Of a stretch of 64,000 nucleotides of DNA, positions 10,201 through 23,600 are shown in pieces. This DNA comes from Beaufortia kweichowensis (lineage: Eukaryota > Chordata > Actinopteri > Cypriniformes > Gastromyzontidae), in the NCBI GenBank assembly GCA_019155185.1, contig CM032815.1, forward strand, positions 8,937,001-9,001,000, read 5' to 3'. Both the position numbers and the translations under genes were made by a program. Under the pieces are notes generated by a model. That model was not told the origin of the DNA and ran no database searches. It saw only the letters and a list, made by a program, of their open reading frames with translations. Position 1 is the first letter of the stretch. The number at the start of each line of letters is the position of its first letter.

Positions 10201-13200
10201 TTCACCCACAGACACATTCGCCCACCGCTCACAATCACCCACACCAGAAACATGCGCAAGCACACAAAAACACATTTGTTTTCCACTAACCCCTTGACGA
10301 AATCATGACTAATCAGGCCTATTAACTAGTCATCATAACCTCCGTTCATCCTCATCTCTTCTTTTTATTGGTTTAGTTGTTGAAATAATTGAATTAGGAT
10401 GTTAACACAGGAAGTCATCCTCCATTTTCTGGAGGTCACAGACACTGACAGTTATTGTCAGTCACATTCATTTGAGTTACCACGGCACCGCAGAGCTGCG
10501 AGGCAGTGCCAAAAATAACCACACGCTCTATCTCACACACACAGGTGCGAATAAGCTTCTGACATCAGCACAGTCAGCTGGTGCGTTAGAGACTGTGAGA
10601 TTGGATGAGCGAAATGATTCTCACATTCTCAGACATTTCTGAGATCGTTTTAAAGATCTTTAAATACATATATGATTTGAATGTAAGGATTTAAATGTCA
10701 GTCAGGTTATTTTTACAAAGTGAACTGTGTTGTGCATTAGCTTACAAATTAGTAAATACTCATGCATTATTTATTTTAGCTAAAATTAGTTCATTATGTA
10801 AAATGAATGAGCCCTTTACCCTTTTTAAAGTACCTTTTAACTCTATGTTTTGAATGAATACAATATTAAGCATAATGATATTTAATATATAATATGTAAT
10901 TATACAACCATGGTATATGTAAAAAAAAAGTGCCATTGGACATTTTATTTGCATTAGAGATCCTGTATTTGTGAAATCTAAGTCTAGTGCCCTTCAGTAT
11001 TTATATATCCTACACAAACAATGTAGTCAATATAGCATCTAAAACATTTTAGAGTTATAAATTGTTTAACTGACATTAATTTTCAGAGTCTCTTGGCATC
11101 ACATGCAGAATTGAATGTTTGATAAGACAAGCTGTTGTCTGTTATGTAAGAGACTCATGGAAGGGGCAGACAGCACAGAACATATTAAAGCAGGCCAACT
11201 GCTCTGTGCTGCACTGCTGGCCCAGCGGACGGGCTTAATAAAATCATGCGTGCATTTGACCCTATCAGCAAAACACATGATGAAGAGGAGGAAGGAAGGC
11301 ACACAGCTGGGCAGTATAAGAGCCGTTTGGGAATACATATTCAAAATGCACACTTGGAGACCGGAGAGTACAATTGTTGATTAAGAAATACAATTTTTAA
11401 CCTTGTATTTTCAGGTGTAAAAAATACCTCCAAAGCCCTAAACATAGAAATACATGTGCTTAAAAGAAATCCAGAGAGGCTTATTAACATTGAGTAATAG
11501 TCAACAACATTCTTGAATTCATTTACAACCTTATCACATCAGCAAGACAACACATTCCAGTACATCCAGGCACCTCTGCGGCATAAATACACACACTATT
11601 ACACAAGTGCTGGCTTTATAGGTGATGTGTGTAAGATGTTGATGTTAAAATACTTTCTCCTATCCTAGCTAAATGAAAATTGAAATAAAAAATTGACTCT
11701 ATTATTATTATTATTAATGCACATTCTTGGTCTTAATGATTCATCAGTGCAAACTACTATAAGGAAATATAGCTTGTAATCATTTTTTTGTTCATTATAT
11801 GATTTTACTTTGAAATACATCACATTATGGAACTGTGAAAACTTTCCTGTGAAAACACTATGGAACTATTACAGAATTGATTTGTTTGTCTGAGCATCCC
11901 ATTCAACGCAACAGCAACGTTCGCTTAACCAATGATGTCATTCTGGGGCGGAACTATTTGATTTCCAAGCAAAAAAAAACGAGGTGTGTTCAGGACAATC
12001 AATTATATTCACAATCTCCACTATTCTCCATCATCAACAGAATCTAATATAAATGTCTGATAGCAAGCGAGCAGATGGGTGCATGGTCATCAGAATATCT
12101 GGAACATTCCTGTCCTCATACCCCACTCACTCCCTCATCCACACACCAGCACAACAAAATACACAAGGTACCACCCAGCACATTCCACAATCACATCCTC
12201 CTCGACCGCCCTGCTCGCTGTCTATCTCTCTGGGTGCATTCCACCTGTGCAGTGAGACAGGAAGGGGGCATGATGTCCTGTGTCAGCGATGCTATCAGCT
12301 GTTCAACTCATAAAACCTGTCCTGAGACCTCGGCAAATCTCACATATGCATTCATGCTGTGTAACTGTACAAGTACGGTTTTTCATGTAAACACTGAAAC
12401 TTGCCATTTTAAAGCATTGGGGACTTTGAAAACATCTAAACGTAAAGGCCTTTTATGTCAATTTTAAAGAGACATAATGACAAATTTTTGCACCGAAATA
12501 TCAATGCAGCATTTGTGAAACAAGCATTACGAATTCACTAATAACTTAAATGGACAGAACGTGTGCGGGTGTGTATGCAATTTGTCAAAAATGGTTTTAT
12601 TATCATGTCAAATGAGTAATAATGTGTTAAATGTATTGAATGTAAAGACTTATATAGACTTATATACATATTTAATAGACATATGAAATAGTTGTACTTA
12701 AATGAGCAGAAATGGAGAATTATTCTGATTCCTGAAATAGTTGTTCTTCTGAACTAGTTCTTTTCAATAAACCAGTTAATCCAGTTCACAAAAATCAAAG
12801 AAATCTTTCACAAATCTGACTAATGCAATTATCATCCCATTTGATGTTTAACAGACAAGGTCACAATAAACTGCAGTTGTACACAAAATTCCTGCTTGGA
12901 GATTCTTCAAAATTTCATTTTAAAATGACTTAGGATGAGTAAATGATAACTTCACTTTTTATTGTTATAGCTGGTTCTTACAATTTCATCGATTTAATAT
13001 TTTATAAACCTAAAAAGGTTTGTAAACATTTGTTTCCAAGACTCTTTGTTCATATATAAACGTTACCTTTTAAATACTGTCAATTTGTTAATATTGTTTA
13101 TAAAAGTGTCTATACAAATATAAAAATCTATGTGCATTAGAAGCACATGTTAAGAATTTATACTACTGTACTGTACGCTTACTGTATCCTTCTGAACAAT

Positions 13201-15224
13201 GCCATTGCTATCAAAGCTGTTTTAAAAATCTTTAAACGTACAAGAACAAGCAGGATTTTCACTGTGGCACATTGTGTTCCATTGCAAACATCAGTTCATG
13301 ATGAAAGAGACGAAGCCGCGAGATGGTTGTAGAAATTAAAAAGACAGCAGAGATATTTTTGCAGGTGTGACTGAGGTGTCGTCGACCTACGCTTGCATTA
13401 ACACAGTTAAAAATGATGTGTGTTTCCGCGTGTAGAGCGGGCTGCTGTAAGGAATGCAGGTCATGCTAGTTTTAGTGAAGAGGAGGCAGTGTTTAATAAT
13501 TCAGAGGCTGTCATTCAGTGCAAGCGTCAGCCATTTTACCCACAGTTCATTCAGGAGAGACTCTTTGTTCCCTTTGCATCTACTGATCAGCTCGTCCTTA
13601 TTATGTGCCATAAAGACCGTTACTAACAACATTAGCAAACCGCTAAGACAAAAGAGTGTAATAACAACCTATTAGCTATGGTTACCATTAGCAGTGCTGT
13701 TGGGAGATAAACAAACTATTAAGCCATTCTTAATGATCACAAAAACAACACTTACTCCATCTCTGCTTTTTAACTTAAACTATCTATGCAAATGTTTCAA
13801 TGATCCCAAAAAATCTCCAAGGAATGCAGATGACATTTCATAAATTCATAAACTGGAGCCAATTCCAGACTATCGAAAGTGGTTAAATGAAATTGTTACC
13901 ATATAAATCTATTTCTGCTCTTTCTTTATCTAATGTAGTCAGGTTAATTCATTCATATTGAATGTTTTGGGCTTAAATGAAGTGCTTTTAGGTTTTTTGA
14001 CAATACATTATACTGTGTGATGGGATTAAACAAGAATCCAGTTACAAAATTCAAATATAATTTGATAACTCAATAAGAATCATATACTATTAAACATGAT
14101 TTTGACAAACTGCCTGAAAACTTGCAATTTCAGTACATCCAGTAAAAATGTATAAATAGCAATGCCTTCAGAATCATTCAAAATTACATCTGAATTTCCA
14201 TTAAATAAGGTTTTTCAGTTTCCTTTAACAATTGATCATAATATGCCCTATCCATATGTTGACTACAAACGGCAATAACATTTATCAATACAAAGTCATT
14301 ATCTGTCATAGGAAAGCTGATGTTTGCATGACCTCAGGAGCACAGACGCAAATTTAGCTGTCTTCGGCTGTCCTCTTCAGAGACACTGATGGACAGTATC
14401 GATTGCTGAATCTCCATTCACAGAAGCCTGAATCTACAGTACAGGAACCAGACGGAAACTTTGGGGTGTCTGGATGAGGTTTCGGGTAGTATTAGTATTC
14501 TGGGGGTGTGTATCTGTGTTAGCAGTTTTTAGTGCAGTAATGTGGGAGGGGTGCGTCAGCAGTGGCCGTTATGCAACCAGCATACGCAGCTCTGACTGCA
14601 GCTCTCGTGCATGCAACACACACACATACACACACGTTTACTTTCCAACACAGGTCTTAACCACAACGGTCAATGTGTGTGCGTGTGTATAGTAGTCCAT
14701 GTGAGAAGATGCCCACTCGGATAATGTGAGTCATTGATGGAATATGTGTGTGTGTTTGTGTGCGCATGCGATTATGAATTGCAACCTGCACTGTTCCACA
14801 ATATGGTCAACATGGCCACACAATAACACAAGTGCGAGTATTGCATGAGGATGTGAGACACAAAAAAGGACGAAATATGAAATTAAATACAAACACATGC
14901 TAAAAGAAACAGCACATAAACATATAGATGTGCGGATATAGACAGAAAAACAAATACAGTACATGCGTTTAGTTAAACCTAACGAAAAATATACACATAG
15001 TAAAACATAAATATAAATCTAAACTTGTCAAATCTATTATATACAATATATCTAAATATATGATTAAAATAAGTGTAAATATATAACAAACTGAATACAT
15101 TTAGTTACATCAATGAAAGTCATTTTTAAGAGTCAAATTATGCAAAAATGTATCCTGCACATCCTCACATTTTATAATTAGACTATATGACACACTAATA
15201 ATAAATGATTTTAGTCACACTTAC
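7217..15224. other. Probable rnf208 5' intron; no coding gene seen
   Basis: About 8 kb with no ORF that looks conserved in any frame. It contains short microsatellites (GGAA near 9218, GATGAT near 9390, CA/TG runs near 14620 and 14745), a small inverted repeat near 9118-9163, and GC-richer stretches near 7920-8180, 10430-10640 and 11110-11345 that could be regulatory. Some sequence next to 7217 must be rnf208 5' UTR. I could not fix the splice acceptor. Confidence 0.4.
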
Positions 15225-15650
15225 CTGTAAATAGGTGTCTCTCTGGATTTGGATGAAGATCTTACGGTCTCCTTCACACGAGGACACAAAGTTCTCCTGA
15301 TTCGGTTAATGTCTCCGGCTCATCTCGTCCTTCCGTGAGCTTTCCATCTCATCAGATGCTCCTGTTGCATGCGTGAGGATGGAGGAAACAGCTCCTGCCT
15401 TTCTCAATGATCCGAGAAGGATGGACGGAGGGGTGGAGAAAGATGGAGCTTGAGACCTCACATGCGTCACAAAGCACCTTCAGAAGAAAAGATTTAAGGT
15501 CTATTCAGTTTTTCTTATGGACGATGGGGTGTTTTCTCTAGTCCTGGTCATTCATTCCTCATTCGGTCAGTTGTGTAAGAGGTTAATGGATGTCTGACTC
15601 CGCTCGGCTTCTCTTCAGCACTCTCACAGTCTGTGCGTCCTCTTCTTCTC
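15225..15650 (-). other. rnf208: Candidate 5' non-coding first exon and promoter of rnf208
   Basis: On the minus strand, TTTACAG|GTAAGTGTG at 15225/15224 is a consensus splice donor. The sequence upstream of it (15226-15650) is richer in G+C and CpG than its surroundings. No other minus-strand gene lies between this site and rnf208, so it may be the first, untranslated exon. No transcript was available to confirm this. Confidence 0.4.
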
Positions 15651-15731
15651 GCTTACATGCAAAAAATCTCTGCAAAGTCTTTCTCTATGGCACAGTGAGA
15701 CCATTTGTCTGTTAGATGCCTTCTTTCACTG

Positions 15732-15885
15732 TCAGTCTCTCGCTCTCTCTCCTCTCTCTCACTCTCTCTCTCTCTCTCCCTCTCTCTCTCTCTCTCTGTG
15801 TACAAGAGCATACACCCCCACACACGCACCCAAGCGCACTGACTCACAAGTGCAAGCTCTGCCTCTGTTTCTGTGTGGATCTCTC

Positions 15886-15957
<72 letters not shown>
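15732..15957. repeat. Compound (CT)n/(GA)n microsatellite
   Basis: Two near-pure CT tracts, about 15732-15797 and 15878-15957, are separated by an 80-base CA/AC-rich spacer. They create spurious Ser-Leu and Arg-Glu ORFs. The tract lies just upstream of the candidate rnf208 first exon. Confidence 0.95.
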
Positions 15958-15958
<1 letters not shown>

Positions 15959-17228
15959 TGCAGTACCTCTGCAGGCTGGATCACGTTTTCTCATCACCAG
16001 AATGAAATTCCAGCCAATCAGAGGCTCCAGCTCATCTCCCCCTCCCTCCACATGCTGTCCTTGTCTCCTGTCTCCATCCATCTCTTTGTTTTGGTGTGCA
16101 TTTTCTGTTTTACACACATAGTGTACATATGCAACTACACACACAAATATATTTGCATGCTGCTATTTAATCGTTCTGGATCATACTGACGGTTTGCTCA
16201 CAGATCAGCCCATGCCACAGATCTACTCGTAGATAAAAATAAGGTGACATATTTAGGGACGTTACATAATTACATTAGAAAAACGATATGTACGGGAGGT
16301 TAAAGGCATACAGTGCAGTCTCTGAATGTAACTGTATTGTATAGTGCATTATTTATTGTCAAGCTGGGCAATGTGTTGAGCAGTGTAGAGATGGATTGTG
16401 TTATATAACAGACAGATTTATGCATGTTATTCTGTGGCTTGACCTATAGATCATCTCAATTCTGACATGTTTTGCTGATGTAAAAAATGAAAACATTTAA
16501 TATATGTAAGTATATAACAGTCTACCATATATATCTTATACTTACCTAAAACTTACTTGTAGATATCGCTGGTGTTCCTCCTTTAACTTACAGTAAATCT
16601 ATAAGCTTTATACTGTAATAAACCTCTCCAAAACAAACCTAGCTATCAGTTATGCCTTTAATATAAATACAAGCATTGTTGGATGACTGGCAGGATGAGA
16701 ATTATTATTTATGGTATGAATCATAATGACGGTAAGACGAGTAAGCAACATTAAAAATACACAAATTCAGGCAAGTATTTAGGCTATGCACAGCACTAAT
16801 GATGAAATCTCTCTTCATACAAGCTTTTCCTGGATGGCGTGTGTGTGCGTGTGCGTGTGGCAGACAGCAGCTGAATCTAACTTTGCTCCCCCTGCTGCAC
16901 GTCACACATTCATGCAGTTCAGTTTGTACTGAATGTGCAGACCTTTCTGTTTTCCACACATCATTCACCTTCATTGCATTTCTATGATCATACGCAAGGG
17001 TCACTGACAGCCTTGCAATCATTGCAATTCTTTTCCTTTATATTCCTATTTATATTCTTAACTGTCTTGAGATTGAATAAAATGCAGAATTATATTTTTT
17101 ATGCAGCATATATTTTTCCTCAATAACATAATCTCTGGTAAAAACAGGTTTTAATTAGTTTGTTAAGTAGTTTAAAGCAAGTCTGTGTCCATTATTTATT
17201 ATCATAGTTTGTCCTTTAATAATATTAT

Positions 17229-17265
<37 letters not shown>

Positions 17266-17721
17266 ATTACTATATAGTTATTTACATTAATCATTACTAT
17301 ACTAAAATGGCAATTATGGTGTTCAAACTGACTAACTTTCATTCTACAATTTCACATTTTAAAAATCTATGAACTTATACAAATGAATGTCTCTATTGTC
17401 TGCTTCAGAGAAAATCATCATTGAATCACATTAATAGATCACTCATTACTTCTTAAATGACTGTAGAATGAGGAAACCGTGTCATTTATGGACTTTGGTT
17501 TTAGATGTATCGATAGAATCTTAAAGTTAAATTAAACATTAACTTTTTGTGCCTCTTGTAAGTTTCACTTGATGCTATTCTGAAACGTGAAGGTTTATGT
17601 GGTCTTTTAATTAAAAGGATTTTGTCTTAAACAAACATGCTTTTAACACAAACACATTTTAATGAACACACAAAAAATATGGCACAGACTGCATTGCAAA
17701 TTATATGAAGGCTAAAATGTT
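15958..17721. other. Intergenic region between rnf208 and slc5a1
   Basis: AT-rich sequence without a supportable gene. It contains an ATT/AAT palindromic microsatellite at about 17220-17270. Nothing else is recognised. Confidence 0.4.
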
Positions 17722-17727
17722 TTTATT
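17722..17727 (-). promoter_or_regulatory. slc5a1: Possible poly(A) signal of slc5a1
   Basis: AATAAA on the minus strand, about 575 bases beyond the stop codon at 18303. It is one of several AT-rich candidates, so the 3' end is only approximate. Confidence 0.35.
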
Positions 17728-18302
17728 TTAATAACAAAGTCAGAAATAATTAAATTAATATTATATTACAGAGTACATGGTACATTTATATCATATCAGA
17801 AATATGAATATTAAATAACATTTTCTCTAGTCCTGCACAAATACATAGTTTTTAAAAGAATGATATTAATAGAAAATGTTTTTGGGGGTTTTGATAAGAG
17901 AAAGCTTATAAATGCTTATAAAATAAATAATTAAAGTGTCATGTCATGTGAGCAACAAGGTAAGGTTTGATTTGATCATAATGCATAAGAGTAGTTCACA
18001 AAATATCTATGTAGTTCTGTGATATTCGTTTTTCACCGGTAAGCATTGTTACATCTGAATCAAGGGATTTTAACAGCTTTTTACTTTAAAAAAACAACTA
18101 AAACTTGATTGTATAAACAAGTCAAGATGCTCAAAACCATCTATATGAATCTAAATGTACAGCAACAATATATTACATTATCTGTCTATAAAAATGAGCA
18201 GATAAGGAAAGAATTGTTAAAGATGCTATAAAAATATTACCTCCCACAACACAACTAATCTTTACTTTTTTGCAAACTGTAATTTCGTTCTGTTCAACTT
18301 TT

Positions 18303-20601
18303 CTAACCGAAGAAACCGTGAAAAAAGACACATACTGCGACAAGTATGATGGCGTTAGCATTTACCACGTTTCTCCACAAAGGTTTTTCAGATGTGTCGG
18401 TGAGCTTCCTCTGAAGCTCCGCCTCTTCCTCTTTAGTTAGTTTAGGAGCGTTGCCCTGATCAAAACCGCAGAACCAGTTGTACGCCTTCTTGAAACAGCT
18501 CGGTTTCTTGCGTTCTTCTGTACAATCAAGAGACAAATGCAATAGCTGTTATCTGTTGCTAATAAAATATTAATCTATGATTATAAAATAATCATCTATG
18601 TGCACAACGTGATTTACACAAATATTCTTTGTTCCCAGAACAAAGTCTTATCAATTAATCACGGACCATCTGACGCATATTGCTGGCAAGTATTATTGGC
18701 AGCTCCAATCGAATTGTCTGGATGCCTCACAATTTCTGGTAGTTGGGCTGTACCAGACCGCCTGATCGAAAGTGGTACCGGAATTAGATTTATTTTGTCC
18801 TCTGCTGGTATATTATTGTAGTATCAACTCTTAAAGTGTTTAAGTAAAAGCAAAAACTGTGAATCACTATACCAATTTGGCCAGATAGTCTTCTTCTGTC
18901 TAATCGGGCAGATCTTGACCAGAAAAATCTACTAAGTTGACCAGACTTTTGTATTTGCATTTGTAAAAGTATGGCCATGTGTGTCTACCTTCAATTCTAC
19001 TGTAAATCTAAACTGGTTGGTCAATAAAAATACTGTTCCAGCGAGGTTGATCCACATTTTGTACTTGATAGATACACTTTGCAACGTAATTCCATCATAT
19101 GCATTTACTGTAGCAGGTTTTCAGTATATATGCCCATATTTACCTTCTAGTTCCATCGAGTTGGAGTCCTGATCTCCAGTCCAGTCATCCTCTTCCAGAT
19201 CAATCCTTTCTTCAGTGTTGTTTCTCAAACTCCAGCAAAGCCTATACAGCTGTAAATAAACCAATGGCAAAATGAAGGAAAACATAATAGAGGAATTGGT
19301 GCTCATTTTGAACAAAACTCCATCTGGTATTGCAACAAATCAGTTGGCTTTTAAAAGAAAAATTAGAAAAACAACAGTTAGAAACAGTTTAACCTATAGA
19401 CTGCTGTTAATGCATAACTATTTTCATTTGTGTTTCCAAACTGAAGGATTTTCCATATTTAGTATTTAACCGATTTATCCTACGAACAAACAAAATGTCA
19501 ATGATTTTTTCAGTTCCGTAAAATAAACTTTCTAAGTATATATTCTGTAATAGTGTTACTGTAAGTGTATTCATTGTAATGCATTTGAATAGACATATAG
19601 TGCTTAAAAGAAGAACTTACGTGCTTGTCTTCAATAGGTTTGGTCATAAGGGAGATGGCTAATATGGCGATGCAGGTAACGGTATAGAGTATGAGAGCAA
19701 AATACAGGTAGTGAACTCCACAGATGATGGTAGGACAGTTACTGGGTTTCACGCAGCTGCCAGTGCCAAAGGCGAACTCGGTTATCATGCGTGAAAGACC
19801 CACAAACAGGCCGAAACACATCCCATAGAAAGCACCCTGTGACAGAAGAACAATGTGTGACCAAACACATAAACCATTTATGAGAAAATTGTGTTGAAAT
19901 AATGGAAATGACGCTTGCGTTTCAAAATAATTATTGCTGATTTAAATAAAAAGTCAGAGTTGTAGTAATGAAAATCATCAGTGACAATAATAATGTTTTA
20001 ACATGGTGACTGCACCATGCATACATCTTTAAAATATCAAATCTATATACTTTTTTCACCAAAAAAGGAGAAAGAAATACAACAATGATGTCCAAAAGTT
20101 ATACCACGGTATGTCAGTACATCTTTAAAATCTATGTTCTTGACCAGCAAAAGTACAAATACAGAAAATGTGACTCACTGGTTCATTGACTCGCTTGCAG
20201 AAAATGGCTAGCGTGAAGACGGAAGCGATGGGCGGAGCCAGATAACTGGTAATGGACTGAACGTAGTCAAAGAGCTGCCCGCTCTGAGCTGACTGGACGA
20301 TGGGGATCCACGCGATACTAACGCCTATAAGAAGCAGCATAAACAACCTACAAACATAAAGACGGGAAAATCAGCACCTGTAAACATCGCTGTTGAAGAG
20401 CAAAGCTGCTCATGAAGATCAAGATTCAGTCAAACAATTAGACACACACCTGCCGGCGATCATGAGCTCCTTTTCTTTGGCCTTGGGTCGTATCTTAGTG
20501 TAAATGTCCATGGTAAAGAGAGTACTGGCACTGTTAAAGATGGACGTGAGGGAACTCATCAAAGACGCCAGCATGACGGATAACATCAGACCTCTGAGAC
20601 C

Positions 20602-20641
<40 letters not shown>

Positions 20642-23600
20642 GCAAATCAATTTAAACAATTAAAGTAGCCAAATGGAGATGTAACATATAGAAATATTAT
20701 ACAGTATGTATAGTAAAGCTTTACCATTTGGCATCAGATCCACCACCAGTTTGGGATAGGCAATATTAGTGCAGCCCACACTGGTTCCACAGTGACGTAA
20801 ACACTCCTCTGGATCCACACATGCAATCTCATCTGATAAAACAAGAGAACATTACACACAGGTTATTATGTCCCACAGTTAGTAAGTGACTTACAATCCC
20901 AGCATGCATTGTGGTTGTTTTTCTCACCTGGGTACAGCACTCTGCTGATCATGCCGGGGAAAACCATAAGGAACATGGGCAAGAGTTTCAGATAACCACA
21001 CAAGATGCAACCAGCTTTCACATGAGATAAGTTTTTGGCAGACAGACAACGCTGCACAATCACCTAAAACAAGAACGTGTCGTATATATTGAACAAGTCA
21101 TAAGGAGTACTTTCATTATACATTACGGTGAAATTGTGTACTTTTGACCACTACCCATTCATTGCAACTGCTGGAAAAAGTTTCCAGATCATTCTTTTCA
21201 TTTCTTCTTGAAGGTTTGTCACAAGATAAGTAACTAATAAACATTGGTTTACATAAAGAAAACTGTGAACATCTATCTTAAGTCTTTAGCTGAAATTTAA
21301 AACATTTTTGTAAAGAAACTTGTGTTTGTGTCTTATAACTATTTTAGGTATTTTTAAAAATAACATTTACATTAAAATTTGTATTATTTCATTTAATTTA
21401 TGTTGATTGTTATGAAAATTTGTCAAATATTTATTCTTAGACCTATAATATATAGTTATATATATAGTTTATAATAGTTTATTATTATAAACTATATATA
21501 GTTTATTATATATAGTTTCTAATATATAGTTTGTCATGATTAGATTAGAATTCAACTATGACATTTTTACAGGTTAAAGCTTACGTATTTAATCGTTTTT
21601 GTACATGTAAATTAAATCACTTTAGAATATAGGTTATACCTGTCTGAGTCTAAAAAAAGATCAACTTTGACTTCTGCTAATGGACTGTTAATCTAACACG
21701 GGTTACACGGCTAGTGTGTTTAAGTATCGTCTTTTTTTTGCTGTTTGTATATATCTTATCTTATTTAGTGTAGACTAATCTGTGGTCTAACTAAAAGCAT
21801 GTCTGTCTAAATTTAGTGGCACAGTGTTCAGTGTGGGAAACTCAAGATAAAAGTATAGCTTCCAAAAATGGATATTTGTGCAAAATAAAAAAACAATTTG
21901 CGCTGTGTGTGTGTGTGTGTGTGCCTATACTACATGTTTAAACTCAGACTTAACCTAAAAAAATATAATAACTAGCTTGGCAAAATTATATTTCATTTTG
22001 AAAATGCCACACTAAAAATCACATCTAGACAAATATTAGCCAGAAGTCTTTATAAACGCATCCATACTGTACCTGATCAGTGCACCAGTACCAGCCGGCC
22101 TGGATAGTAAGACCAAAAATCAAGCCGGGCCAGGGCAGATCTCCTTTAATGGGGTCTCTGAAAAGGTGAAAGGCATCTTCACGTGGTGTGTAGCACTCTG
22201 AACTGATGTTTGGGCTCACCACTGACGGGATGGCGTTCATGTACTGCTCCTTCAAGTTCTCGTAGCCTCCGACCTTATCGAATGCTGTCAAATTAATAGG
22301 AAACAGGAAAGGGAAATGTTTCATGATGCCATAATGATTATAATACTGAATTCTTAAAGACACAATGGTCATAATGGAGCATGGATTACGTCCTGCTCAA
22401 GAACAAAGGGGTTTAAACTCCTAAATGGACTTACCAAAACCCATAAGAATAAATGATCCCACAACCATGATGACTGTCTGTAGGGTGTCTGTGTAGATCA
22501 CTGCAGCTAGTCCACCTGTACAGAAATAAAAAATGTTTCTTTTTTTTGGAAAGATCTTGTAAGAAAGTTTAAATTAAACTTATCAATTATCACAGATTAA
22601 ATTAAAATGAAAATGATCACAGATATGAAAATATATTGCAATATGCTTTTTCAGTGTTTCAAGATACAATAGCATTATACTGATATTCGGTAACTTTAAA
22701 TGTTTATGCTATTAATTTTCACACTTAATGTACAGACTATTTTTAAACAATTTTTATGAAAGTAAGACCCATGTGTGATACAGTATGTGACACATGCTGC
22801 ATGTCAATCACAAAACAGCTGTAATTAAAGATTTATATCGAACCTAAAACCCAAGCTTACATAACACTGACATTGCTGTAGTTTATCTGCATGGCAAGCA
22901 CTGGTTACAAATATATAGTTTCAGCTTGGAATTGTGCAGACTGGTACAATTGTGCCATAGATATCATATAACCAACAAGATCAGAGCAATGGACAGGATC
23001 ATTTCTGACGTTTATTCCCCTTGGGAACAAATCTGTACTAAACAATAAACTGAGATAAGACTTCTTATGCAACTGACCATGGGGATGACATAAGTTACGG
23101 GCTTATCATGTTGTCATTGCCAAAATGGGCAATTACCCATGACACGCTACGACAAGCATCACATCTCATTCACCACAATCACACTGATGGCCTCACAGCT
23201 CTTGAAAATAACAAAAGTTGGACTTTATTCCATGATGTAGTTTAAGCATTAAAAATCTATTTAGCATCTCTAAACTGAATCGGAAACAAATTAACCATTG
23301 GAAAGATTTCTAAGAAAGAAAGACTGAAAATATGTAGTATTATTATATATGAAAATAAAATTTGGTACATTGGGGAAATCACACTTTCTATCTAGTACAT
23401 ATTTTTCAGCATTGGTTTAGTTTAAAAAGTTAATTTATGTGAAGGATGGTCTCCTAAAGTCTTAAAAACTTTAAAAAGCTGTGCACTTATAGCAATTAAA
23501 ACACATGTGACAACTTACCACAAATACCTGATATTCCCAAACAGAATGCTGATGTAATATGAAACTTAACTTGACTTAACTCACCTGTTACTGTATACAG

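Noticed and set aside
15653..16189. Long ORFs on both strands rich in Arg-Glu or Ser-Leu
   Set aside because: They are translations of the CT/GA microsatellite, with no conserved sequence outside it.
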